Positions 1 through 10,782 of a stretch of 44,269 nt of DNA are shown here, piece after piece (the stretch's first letter is position 1; the number at the start of each line of letters is the position of its first letter). The DNA is from Gnetum montanum (lineage: Eukaryota; Streptophyta; Gnetopsida; Gnetales; Gnetaceae). A program made the translations under genes and the position numbers. The stretch covers positions 3,413 to 47,681 of the forward strand of contig MNCI01037738.1 in the NCBI GenBank assembly GCA_015680685.1. Reading direction: 5' to 3'. The notes below the pieces were generated by a model. It was not told where the DNA came from and made no database searches. It saw only the letters and a list, made by a program, of their open reading frames with translations.

Positions 1-1445
1 TACCCTAGAATGTAATGTCTAAATTTATCCAATGTCATAAGACTTATAATAGTTCCTTTTCTATTATGGCATAGTTACATTGTGCTTTATTGAACTACTT
101 ATTAATGTAGAATATGAGATAAGGTCATCCATCATCATTATTTTGACCAATCATAGCTCTCATGGAATGAACAGGGACATTAGTCATGATGTGGAAAGGT
201 TTTTTCCAATTAGATTTCTAAAGAATAGGTGTCTTGAGTAGGCCTTCTTTAAGAATATTAAGTATAATTTTTTTGCATTTTTCAATCCAATTAAAAAAAG
301 TATATTTTTATAGTAATTTTATTAATGGTGCGATAATTTTACTAAAGCTAGGGATAAAACTCTAGTAATATCCAATGTGTCCTAACAAGGATCTCAAATC
401 CTTAAGTTTTGATAACGTAGGGATTTTCTCAATGGTTATAACTTTTTTTTGGATCAATTTGGATTTCTTCCTTAGAGATTTGATGCCCTAAGATGATTCC
501 TTCCTTTACCATAAGAAAGCTTTTATATCAACTTAACCTTAGAGTATACTCCTTACATCTTATTAAAAAAAATTTTCATCTTTTGTAATATATCTTTAAA
601 ACTATGACTAAAGATCAAAAAATCATTCATGAACACCTCTACGAACTATCCTATCATGCCATAAAATATATTCTATACTAAATATTGGAAGGTAATAGTG
701 ACATTATACAATCCAAAGGGCATCACTTTATAAGTAAAATTTCCCCATTGGCATGTAAATGCAGTCTTATGTTGATTCTTTGGAGTGATTATAATTTTAT
801 TATAACTACTATATCCATCTTGAAAATGGTAATATTAATTTCTTACTATTCTATCTAAAATTTGATTAACAAAATATAAGGAAAAATGATCTTTGTGTAT
901 TACTAGATTCAACATTCTATAGTGAACATAGATCCTTCATTTATTTCCTTCTTTTGATACTACAATGAGAGGACTTGCCCACATAAAGCTAGAGATTGAG
1001 TTAATAAATCATATAGTTAGTAGTTTTTCTACTTCCTAGATCATTGGATTTGCTATTTTTTTATCTCTGTTGTGCAGGTTTTATGGTCTTGTTAGTGTAA
1101 ATTTTGTATTGACAAATATGAGCTAGAATATCCTTGACATCATGATGAGTTTAGGAAAATGAATCCTTCTATTCCTTGAGCATTATTTTTAATTTCTTTT
1201 TTGGAAACCATTATTCTATGCATTGATGACCATAGGTCAGTTATAATCAATCATCACATAATCAAGGTTTTCAAGTACCTTTGGTAGTTTTAACTTTTCA
1301 TCTTGATTAATTATTTTAATTATGAAAGTTTCAAAGCACTCACAATCTAAAATGGTATCTTTAGCTACTAACTCCTAAGCGGATTCATTTGGATTTTGGA
1401 AAATATTAACTTGTTACTTCAAGTCTCCCATACATACCTTCATCT
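1..1445 (-). pseudogene. Ty3/gypsy reverse transcriptase fragment (family C, copy 1)
   Basis: Read on the minus strand, this region gives a degenerate gypsy RT. An N-terminal linker (like LKEYKDAFSWTHHDV) lies near 1150. The RT then follows with WASPLIVVSKEGNK (about 930-985), the YRMLNLV...KDHF block, a YKVMPFGLYN block near 715-745, and a catalytic-loop match VFMNDF near 620-640. In that loop the first Asp of the usual MDD is Asn. There are stop codons throughout, so it cannot encode a protein. The style fits the Athila/Tat side of Ty3/gypsy, though the clade is inferred by eye. The same piece recurs at 29317-30772, where RNase H and integrase zinc-finger remnants follow it. Confidence 0.8.
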
Positions 1446-2640
1446 TGTAACAAATAAAATTTCGCAAAAATGTTTGACCACAATTCTACCAATCTACTCC
1501 TAATTTCTCCCAAAGAGAAAATTCCACAAGAAAACTAGAAATGGAACAAGATTCAATGGGTTTTAGAAAGAGAAAAGAAAAGAAAGCAGATTTGTGTGGG
1601 ATCTCAAACATTTAAGCAAGATAAATTGACATGAGAAAACATTTCACAATAAAGATATTCTAATTCACTCTATTACAAATCGTCCAAACCTTGTGAGCTC
1701 AACAAGAAATTTCATAAAAGACATTTTTATTTAACTACCAAAACATTTTGTAAATGACAAAGTACAAGCTTCTATTTGGCTAGTTAATATTGATCAAGAA
1801 TTACAAACAATAGAGCTTTCAAAAAAATTTGACAATTTCAAGATTCCAATATTTAGGTATTAAAATTTAAAAGTAAAGAAGCTATTTTAGTCATCTGAAA
1901 GTATCAAAGATTTTCTAGATTCCCTAAACTCTACTCAAGATGCTTTTATAATACAATATAAGATCTTATATGGTAAACTTAATAGAAGTCTAATATTGTG
2001 TAAACTAAGCTATAAAGGCAACCTAGAAAAATCCCAAAATTAAATGCCAAGCACAATACTATCTAGACCATTAGCTAAGCAACTAAAACAAAATGGGAAG
2101 AAATGAACTCACAAAATTAAAACAAAGTAGTTAAATTGATGTCTTTAGTAAGCCATGCCTTACAATCTCCCCCCACAATCCTTCTCCTTTTTTAAAAAAT
2201 AAAGTAACTAAATTGATGAATTAGCTAGCCATATTTCAATATTTAATATCTTCTTCTTGATGTCCCCACCACTTCCTCTATTTTAAAACCATTGAAACCA
2301 TTTTATAGTGACTTGAGGGTAGTTATAATCATCATGGGAGGTTAAGGTTAGTTACAACCATTAAGGTATTTTAGTTATAACTACCATAGGAAGTTACAAC
2401 TTCCTTGGAAATTAATGTTATAGTTGACAAATGTCCCATTTGGTAGTTACAACCACCATGGTGTTAAAATTGACAAGTGTTCAATTCATATAAGACTTTG
2501 AACAACTGTCTCATAAATTTCCTTTTTCTTAAAAAATAGTTATATATAAAAGAAGATTTACATTTCAAATTAATAAGTGCTTCCATGTTCTCAGACCTTT
2601 GCAAAATTTTTGGTAATAGAAGTAATATGTGCTTAGAGAT
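1446..2640 (-). repeat. LTR-B copy (antisense), degenerate
   Basis: Reverse complement of the LTR-like sequence at 23446-24560 and parallel to 31121-31961. The likely 3' LTR end is the TGTAACAAATAAA at 1446. The U3 side holds several GTTGTAAC/GGAAGTTATAAC-type repeats (2320-2460), and a TATA-like CTATAAAATGG lies on the minus strand near 2297-2308. The exact right edge is uncertain: family A integrase sequence begins at about 2640. No target duplication was found. Confidence 0.6.
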
Positions 2641-2830
2641 AAGGTCCTCTATTAGAACCCCACACATGTTCCTGAAAAAACCAAATTCCAAACATTATGG
2701 GAAGGGCCTTATATAATCGATGAAACCTTTCCTCTTGCAGTCATGATCATATACAAACCTAAAAGCCCAAAAAAGAAGCAGTTGGTCAACATCTAATAGG
2801 TAAAGCCTTTTCACAAGCCCAAGCAAGCCA
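2641..2830 (+). pseudogene. Integrase C-terminal remnant, family A (copy 1)
   Basis: The plus-strand translation contains KVLY-NPTHV (about 2645-2665) and LWEGPYIIDETFPL (about 2695-2740), ending near LVNI. This is the C-terminal part of a gypsy integrase, where a GPY motif is typical. It matches the minus-strand element at 12930-13140. Only the tail of pol is present; everything upstream is replaced by LTR-B. Confidence 0.7.
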
Positions 2831-4429
2831 GTGCAACAAATACCTCAACAGATGAATAACCATGCTCAATTTTTCAAATCTCCTCCTTCTAATTCAGTTG
2901 TGGAGGAGATGGCCATCCATGCTAACCATATATGTCACTCCTCACCTTTTTTATTTTTTGTTTTACACATTTTTATTTTTTGCAAATTATTTATTTTATA
3001 CCTTTTTGATATTAAAAGTTTTTTTTCTATTTTACATCATTTTTTGTTTTACACCATTGGTAGTACATTTAAATATTTTTTAAATATTTTACACTTTCTT
3101 ATATATTTTATTTTATTTTAGTATCATTTTCTAATTTCTATTAATAAATGTGCATTGTGCTAATGGTAGTTTGTGCTTAATGTTTTCTTTGCTAATGTCT
3201 GGTTTCTATTTTTGAATTTTTGTACCAATCGCTAAGACATGGTTTCTTTTTCATGGAATAGGCAATGGGTCCACGACATCCATCCATCCACAAAAATCTA
3301 TGGGTTTCCTCATTTTGGGAATGTGAGGTCCCTTTCATTAAATAAACCTTTAATAAATTTGTGACCTTGGTGGTTTTAGAATTAGGAAGGATTCAAAGGT
3401 TTGCATAGGGTGTGACTTCAAGGGAATTCATTACTCTTTGTACTCTTCTACTTTCTTGGATGCATGAGTGTTTTCATGGACTTCTTACCATTCTATGTCG
3501 ACCATAAACAAGAAGTTAAATAAGTCTTTGCATGGTGTGGTTTCCATATGAAACAAATCAACAAAAAATAAGAAAATAAAAGAAACAAATAAGAAAAAAA
3601 ACTAGTAAAAATTCAAATCATACCCCTTAGACAAATAAATAGGCTACAAGCATTGGTTATGGGACTAGAAATATATGTTACCCATGTCTGAAGCTTCCCT
3701 CTAACTAAGATCCTCTCTCACTTCCTACTTGTATTTTCTTCTTTTTTAAGGAATGATGGTTGTTCTGTGAGAGCACTCTTATGTCTCAAGGGGTGGAACT
3801 AGTCATGGAGTGGTGATGCAAAGTCACTAAAAGAGGTTGGTTTTGGTCTGGACTAAGGATGAATCTTCTCAAGTCAGTTAAACACAAATCCACAAGGGAG
3901 TTCTTATGACCTCAGTTTGAAATTCCATTCCACATTCTTCATCATCCATCCATGTTACCCATAACTCACCTCACTACCAGTGTCCATGTTCTTGTTTGGT
4001 GTCTTTATCTAACGTACTTGAATTCTTTGTAGAATCTTCTGGGTTTTGGTCCTTAACTTTCATCAACCATTAATCACCTATGGGGCCTATAGACTTCCTA
4101 GGTGGAGGTTATGCAAGGAAAAATAGGGCATGTTCCTGCCATGAAAAGGACCCACTTGCATATCTCTTGGTTGGATTCATTAAGCACCTTATCCATAGGC
4201 ATTTTTGCAATCAAAATCTTTCATGCATCCATCTTTTGGATCTGAATGTGTGCTTATTTAAGTATTTTCTTTAATTCACACATTCTTCATCAAATTTTTA
4301 AATTTTAAGTTTTCAATGATTTCATCATATTCTTAGCTTTCTTGGGACTCCATAGACCCCAAATTCATTCAAAAATTCCTTGTATTTTTTGAAATATTCA
4401 AATTTCAAAATTTTATTTATGGACCTTGT
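2831..4429 (+). other. Family A spacer between pol and the extra ORF (copy 1)
   Basis: Non-coding retroelement spacer of about 2.1 kb in total between the integrase end and the extra ORF. It recurs at 32260-34420 and, inverted, at 10783-12930. It holds a T-rich tract (2940-3125) and no coding sequence that I can defend. The open frames here are AT-rich chance frames. Confidence 0.75.
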
Positions 4430-4520
4430 AAACGGGGTCCCGTCAACGAAGCCCATGCATATACAAGGCCTCGTATACAGGACCCTGTCAACGTAGTGCA
4501 AAAATACTATATATATGCAC
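4430..4520 (+). promoter_or_regulatory. Internal U3-like promoter module upstream of the extra ORF (copy 1)
   Basis: GGGTCCCGTCAACG, then GGACCCTGTCAACGTAG, then CTATATATATGCAC at 4507-4520. The same order of motifs occurs in the U3 of LTR-A, which has GGGGCCCTGTCAATGTAG followed by CATAAATATG on the minus strand near 20043-20080. The TATA-like box is about 475 bp upstream of the extra ORF's ATG (4983). A C-rich tract follows it. Promoter function is inferred. Confidence 0.5.
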
Positions 4521-4982
4521 AACACCCCCCCACCCTCCTTTGAAATTTTCACATTTGCTCTCAAATACCTAAGGAGTTTTTGTAGTTTTTAAAGCCCAGA
4601 ACCTTCCAGAGACCATAACTTCCTAATTGTTTCTTTGAATCAGTCCGTTCTTTGGCCCTGTAGCTCCCAGAGGTAAGATCTTAGTCATGGGAGCCATAAA
4701 CATGTCATTTTTAATAGAAAAATTCTCAATATTTTTCTAACTCCAACAAAGGTTTAATTAAGGAATCATCTTTAAAACACCAAATTACGAGAGTTAAACC
4801 TTTTTCAACAAGCTCTAGTAGCACTTACAATAAGAAATTAATTAATTAATAAAATAATAATAAAATAATCAATTTTCCATGGTCCAACTGTAGCCAAGTA
4901 TAACTAATTAAAGAGATAAGGTATCCAATTATTCTAAGTTACACATTATATCTACTAATCCACGGATGTGTTGTAACCGTAG

Positions 4983-6090
4983 ATGGCACCAAAAGGCAAA
5001 CACATGTAGGAAGGAGGATTGTCTCAACCAAGGGAAAAATAACTAAGAATAGAAAGGGGCCAAGAATAGGCCCAGGAAGAACCAATCACAACCCATGCCA
5101 TAGGAACTCTTAGGGAAGAGGCCAAAGTGAAGCCTATTTGTCAGATTCTAGAATAAGTGGTACCAATAGAAAATTTCCACTAGGACAAGGTACTTGCACA
5201 ACAAGTGAACCTTAAGGTGACCTTGACAGAAGCCTACCTAAATCAAATCAAATCAAGGGAGTTCTAGAAGATAGTACTCCAAGAGTTAAACTTTGGCTCT
5301 TTCTTGGAGCAAGCACCTAAAGAGGTACAAGGCCAATAAAAGACCTCTTCCATGTGGCCAATTATCACTTCCAGCAAGGAGTGGTATATGGGAGAGACAT
5401 TCCTATTTTGGAACAATAGGAAGGCTAGCTCAACGGTCAAGATTAATGACATTTCAATGTCCTACTCGGTGCAAGCCATTGCAAAGGCACTTGGGTTGCT
5501 TGAAACTAGGGCAAATCTCATTGAGATTCTAGTGTAGGCGAACCCCAACATAAAAAAGGAATGGGTTTAGCAGTGCTATGGTGTTGACCACAAGGAGTAC
5601 AATGCACTCACACTGGTAGAAAGAATCCATTACAAGATTGCGGCCTATGACCTAAATCCCATGGTGAGACCCAACAAGATCACTACCTTTTCTACCTGTG
5701 CATGTGCTACTCTAAGTGGAAGATTCCCGATCAACCTTCCACAACTAATCTATTTGAAGAGAGAGAAGCAGTTCAAGGAGAATGAACATGGGAGGAAGGC
5801 ACTGCCCTTTCCATGCCTCATCAGAAAACTATGTCGAAGAGGAGGAATAGTCTACTACATTAATGATGTTGTTTCACGTGCTTCAATTGCTAATTGGGTG
5901 AAGATGATGAAGAACAAAACTCCTACAACAATAATCTAAGAAGAGGAGTAGTAGCCACCACCTCTACCTACTACTTAGAAAATAGTGCCAGATGTCGCTA
6001 CAACATCCCAATAGTTGTGCAAGTTCCAAGAACGGCTCTTGAGCAACCAAGAGCAACAAGCAAGCATGAGTAGTGGAGACCTATCTGTCA
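4983..6090 (+). pseudogene. Extra ORF downstream of pol, family A, N-terminal part (copy 1)
   Basis: The likely start is ATGGCACCAAAAGGC at 4983. The start is shared with copies at 34421 (plus) and 10782 (minus), but stops follow soon after. Recognisable blocks are MSYSVQAIAKALGL (about 5456-5500), ERIHYKIAAYDLNP (about 5621-5660), ITTFSTCACATLSGRFPINL (about 5680-5735) and ALPFPCLIRKLCRRGGI (about 5803-5850). The combination of a thresholded 'sgRfPiNlpqLIY' block with 'lpFPcLIrkLCrr' resembles the plant retroelement domain listed in Pfam as Transposase_32. That assignment is from memory of the pattern and is tentative. Frameshifts and stops make it non-functional. The sequence ends abruptly at about 6090 against an antisense LTR-A. 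Its function in the element is unknown. Confidence 0.6.
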
Positions 6091-6944
6091 TTCGTTGTCT
6101 TCTAGGAAGTAAACCTTGCTCTAATAGTCATTTGTTGTCTTCCCAATTATGCTTGTGATGTACATAGGTATGATTAAGTGTAATCGAGGCATATGATTTT
6201 TATCATTTTATTTTTTATATTCTTGGTGTTCAAAAATAAGTAATTTAATAGATAATTGAATCTAGCTAATTAACTAATCTCTAACTGGTCCTAACATAAG
6301 AATTTAGTCCTACTTTCCATACACGTCTTGAATCCATGTATCCACTACTGGGTTACCAAGTGCTATGCTACTAGGCAAACCAAGAAATAATGCTGCTGGG
6401 ATTACCAAACGAATACATGTTACACTCGAAGCAATCATATTTATGTGTTTAATCTATTTATCTTAATTAATTAACTAATCACTTGAATTCTAATTTAGCT
6501 TAATTAATTGCATAATTAATGAAAACAATAAATGCATAAATGAATTTTTAATCTATTCTAAGTGCTACAAGGTTTGATCAAAAGGCTTATCTTTATTACT
6601 ATTCACACTAGTATGTTCAGGTACAACAGTGCTCCAATAAAGATATGTACACTTTTGACTCCTACTACGAGCACTCAAACAAATATTTTAACTCTCAAAC
6701 GATAAAACTGCAAAAGCTTTGCTACAACTATCACAAGACATGCCATAAACACAATTGGTGAGCATGTATTTATAGAATTTATTATAGTGCTATGTCAATG
6801 GGACCCCATAGAGGCAGCAAATGCTATGTTGATGCGGCCTTGTCAACAGGGCAACACCATGTAGATGGGGCCACATTGATGGGGCCCCATTGACAAGGCC
6901 ACATCAATGGGGTGTTTTCAACGCAACATAATGATGATTCATCA
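6091..6944 (-). repeat. 3' LTR of family A element, truncated
   Basis: On the minus strand it starts TGATGAATCATC at 6944 and matches the 5' LTR at 19259-20223 through the polyadenylation-like AATAAAG region and the TTAATTAATT-rich centre. The last ~100 bp of the 5' LTR (19259-19350, including the TGATGAG end) have no counterpart here. At about 6091 the sequence switches to the sense-strand extra ORF of copy 1. The motif GTCATTYGTTGTCTTC occurs twice (6090 and 6128), suggesting a small rearrangement at the breakpoint. Confidence 0.8.
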
Positions 6945-7139
6945 TAGCCCCGTGAATGAATGAAAACTCATCCTCAAGTTCCTTTACAAAATTGGAAAGG
7001 TATGGGAACTTGACAAAACTGAGTGCTTGAGTGTACAAATCAACAACATTACGAAACTTTTTTGGTGTTCACAACAAAAAATTAAACATCATGACATGAC
7101 TATTCAAAATTGAATAGTGCATCCTTTGATGGCATGAAG

Positions 7140-10100
7140 GTGGTTAAGAAGATTAGACAGTCCTAGGTGGTGGAGGCTCCTGAGGTTTTAAAGGACCTTC
7201 ACTAGCTTTAGGCACATGTGGTGGCTGAGGCAGCTATGGCTACAACCTTTGGTGGAATGTGAAAGACATCTAGTAATGCCTTCATCTTCTCCTCCTTACT
7301 TTGGGGATCATTCACAGTCCACGTGGCATCGCCAATGTGGGCTAGAATGGGGATATCCCACAGATAAGGCATTACTAGGAATAACTCCTTAAGGTTAACA
7401 AACTAGGTAGCAAATTGTTTGTGTTTGACATTGAATGCCCTAACTAAGTTTTGCAGCTCCTTGTAGTAATTCATTCTTTTGGCCATGTTCTCAGTGGTAG
7501 ATCTTTGATCAGTGTATTTGCCCTTGAGAGCTTTGAGTTCAGCATTTGACACCACAAGCTTTTGGTTAGTGTCCTTATGATGCTTGAAGTTGACCTCGTA
7601 CAATAAATATGAGTTGGCCACCTACTTCTCTAGTTCTAACCATGGTTTTCTAGTAGCCAACTTAGCCAGATTTTCATATCAGAGATTGGTAAGCTCCATG
7701 TATTCTATCATCTTCCCAATCTGCAACTCTTTCATGCAGATTTCCACCTTATTGTAGGCATCTATCCCATCAACGATAGGTTGCCAAACTTCTCTTCCTT
7801 GCTGGAGTTGCCGAAGGGTTTCATTTACTTTTGCTTTCACCAATTGGATTTTCTTTTCATTAACTTCTTTTTATGGACTGACCTGATCTATATAATGATC
7901 TTTGACTCTCTCAAATTCGAGAGCCTTTAATTTCCAAGCTATCTCTATTGTAGTCTTCTGGCGAAGGGCATGGACCTCCTCCATGGAGAGGTTTCTATTT
8001 TTAGCTACCAATCTCCTTAGCTCTATGTTTGCTCTAGCTAGTTGCTCCTACTATTGATGGATAAAGTTAATTAACTGTTGTTTATGCTCATAACATTTCA
8101 TAGGTGATGGTTATCTATGGTCAATTGTACATTCTCCTAGCCGGTTAGATCCAAGGCCTTCTAAATTTTGTGTTGGGTAGCCTCTACCAAGGATCAGTAG
8201 AACACTGCCATCTCCATTGCACCCTTAACCCCTTTAAATTTGGTATGAAGTTATTCAACAGCTTCATCTTTTATCAATGCTAGGTTGAGAAATGCGGGGT
8301 CAGCAATCTAGGTTCTTAGTTTAGCAACTTCAATAGCCAAGTGATGAGCCGCAATATCGGGTACGTGATATCGTGTCCTACCTCAATTTCTATAAATAAG
8401 AGGCAGCTTTCCTTATTCTAAGAGTTAGACTTAGACCCTTAGCTAAACTCTTGCAGATTTACCATTCTAGAGTTAGAATAATTTCCATGTACCCACAGTA
8501 GGAGTCTTAAAGTGAACGGATATTTATTTAAGCAAATTATACCTGAGCACACATTTGTGCACAGCAATAAAGATGAACTTTATGATAAACCTTGTAGCAT
8601 ATGGACTAAGCTAAATAGTAATTAATTATTATTGAATGTTTAAATGCTTTTCTAGTTAATTAATCTCTCTCAACCCTTGACTCTCCTAGTTAAGTACACT
8701 CAGTACGACCGCTTCAAGCATGTGTGTAGCGCTTGGTAACCCAGTAACGATTAGCGTTTGGTAATCCCAGCAGTGTTGCATTGGTTCAGGATGTGTGCGA
8801 AAAGTGGGAACGGATACTAGTGTTAGGAACAATTAGAACGTAGTTAGTGAATAGTTAATGAAAGTTGGTCACTTAGTTCTCTTCACCTTCCCCTATTAGC
8901 ATAAGACATTAAAAAGATAAAAGCTATAAAAATCATATACCTCAAGCTTACTTAACCATACAACCGTGACAATATAAGTAAGTTTGGGAAGTTAGTGATT
9001 TATTACCCTTAAGTGTTCCATTAAGGCGCGTAAGCACTTAGTCCTTGGAGTTTGACTGGATTGCATGTGAACACTTGTATTCATATGGTTGAGTGTAGGG
9101 GTACCTTGCCACTCATCACCAAGTGTTCATTTAACTCCTTGGTCATTTCAAGTTGCCCTTCCAAGATAATGTTTTTTTCCTTTGCCTCTAGTAGCTCCAA
9201 GTGGGTTGCAGTGATACTATCTGCAAGATTAAAGACATCTGGAAGTGGTTGCCCAGTTCCTACCAATTGGTCTAGTAGTTGTTTGTGCTGCGCTATGCTC
9301 AATCTATTGCTTATTTTTCCTACGAACATCTGTACATCCTTAAGTGTAGTAATGTCTAGTATATATGTTGTAGGTACATTAAGGATTTTGGCGATTCTAT
9401 CAGCAACCACCTTTGTTATTGTCTTCTATCCTTGGTGCTGCATCACTAGTACTGTTGCCCCCTCACCTTCCTCCAAGCACATTAAGAATGTCACAGCATT
9501 CCTAAAAAATTTTGGGAGTGGCTACTATTCTGTGAGAGATACTATGACCTCTTTAGCACTAGGATTTGACCTTGCAAACAACTACATTTATTAGGCTAAG
9601 AAAATGGATCCACCTTCTTCGATTAGGCTAATTGTTTGAGCCACCTCATTTAGGTGACTCATCACTGGCTAGTACATTGATGGGTCTCCATCACTCATGC
9701 TTACTTGTTGCTCTTGTTTACTTAATAGCCATTCTTGGTACTTTTGCAACCATTGATATGTTATAGTGACATCTGACATAGTTGTTTGAGTGGCAGGTGG
9801 AGGTGGTGGTTGTTGCTCCTCTTCTTCAATTATTGTTGTAGGTGTCTTATCCTTCATCATTTCCACCCAATTATAGGTTAGAGTGTGCTTGACAACATCA
9901 TTTGTATAATAGACTATCCCTTCCCTTTGTTAGAGTTTCCTAAGGAGGCATGGGAAGGGAAGTTCCTTCCTTCCACGTTCATTCTCTTTAAACTGCTTCT
10001 CTATCTCTATAGAGATCAGCTATGGAAGGTTGACAAGGAATCTTCTACTTAGAGCAACATAGACACGAGCTAAAAAGGTAGTGATTTTGCTAGGGCTTAC

Positions 10101-10782
10101 TGTGGGGTTTAGGTGAAAGGATGAAATCTTGTAGTAATATTCTTTCTATTGGTGTGAGCACATCATACTCCATGCAGGCGACACCATAGCACTATCACAT
10201 CAATTCCTTTTTAATGCTAGGGTCTACTTGCATTGGAATCTCAATAAGATTCATCCCAGTTTTTGGCAACCCAAGCACTTAAGCAATAGCCTACACCAAG
10301 TAAGACATGGATATGTCCTTAATTTTTACCATTGAACTAGCCAGCCTATTTTTCTAAAGTAAGAATGTCTCTCCTATGTACCACTCCCCAGTGGAAGTGA
10401 TAATTGGCCACATGGGAGAGGTCTTCGGTTGGTCTTGTACCTCCTTAGGTGCATGCTCCAGAAAAGAGCCAAAGTTTAAGTATTGGAGCACTATTTTTTG
10501 GACCTCTCTTGATTTGATTTCATTTAGATAAGATTCTATCAAGGTCACCTCAAGGTTTGTTTGCTAAGTCGGTGCCTCATCCTGGTGAGAATGTTCTATT
10601 ATTATTGCTGATTCTGGAATCTGACAAATAGATTCCACCTTGGCCTCTTTCGTAAGAGGACCTATGGTGTGGGTTGCAAGTGGTTCTTCCTGAGCTTATT
10701 CTTGGTCCCTTCCTATTCTTGGCCATTTCTCCCTTTGTTGAGATGGTCCTCCTTCCTATGTGTGTTTGCCTTTTGGCACCAT
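7140..10782 (-). pseudogene. Extra ORF downstream of pol in the family A element (coiled-coil protein)
   Basis: It starts at ATGGTGCCAAAAGGC (10782). The N-terminal half repeats the blocks of the plus-strand copies: LNEIKSREVQKIVLQYLNF near 10500, and MSYLV, VDPSIKKEL and PCQPSIADLYR-type remnants to about 9900. It continues through a Gln-rich stretch (QWLQKYQEWLLSKQEQQ, about 9700-9760). A long helical region follows with LSIAQHKQLLDQLVG (about 9265-9310) and LEAKEKNIILEGQLEMTKEL (about 9135-9195), then NAELKALKGKYTDQR (about 7495-7545). The pattern suggests a long coiled coil. A solo LTR (8342-9118) interrupts it; across the target duplication the same frame resumes (NEH then LAIEVAKLR). 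There are many stops. The role in the retroelement life cycle is unknown: it could be a structural, envelope-like or host-interaction protein. Confidence 0.6.
8342..9118 (+). mobile_element. Solo LTR (LTR-A relative) with 5-bp target duplication
   Basis: It begins TGATGAGCC and ends ACTCATCA, giving the short inverted ends TGATGA/TCATCA. It is flanked by a perfect direct repeat CCAAG at 8337-8341 and 9119-9123. The body matches LTR-A in its R/U5 part: AATAAAGATGAA...CCTTGTAGCA near 8566-8600, and the GCTTGGTAACCCAGTAA region near 8730. The U3 differs from that of the main element, with TATA-like CTATAAATAAG near 8389, so this is a related subfamily. At 777 bp it is shorter than the 965-bp 5' LTR. 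It is inserted antisense into the extra ORF. A solo LTR arises by recombination between the two LTRs of a full element. Confidence 0.9.

Larger units (their letters stand above)
1..6090 (+). repeat. Chimeric block, copy 1 of a direct duplication
   Basis: This stretch matches 29317-35530 in the same orientation almost from end to end. Both copies open with TACCCTAGAATGTAAT and both carry the same series of junctions: antisense gypsy RT, then antisense LTR-B, then the sense family A 3' part. Shared junctions between unrelated elements point to duplication of a block that was already chimeric, not to repeated independent insertions. In the first 60 bases I count about 4 differences. Copy 2 has an extra 348 bp (30773-31120) and an N-gap. 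The left edge lies at or beyond the window start. The right edge is cut at about 6090, where an antisense LTR-A begins. Confidence 0.85.

Noticed and set aside
2831-3121. Phe/Ile/Leu-rich frames resembling membrane proteins (also 12657-12917, 32327-32515)
   Set aside because: They come from a T-rich tract in the family A spacer, with different frames and stops among copies.
9052-9594. Plus-strand ORF of 180 residues
   Set aside because: It runs from the solo LTR end into the antisense of the coiled-coil ORF, so it is a shadow frame.
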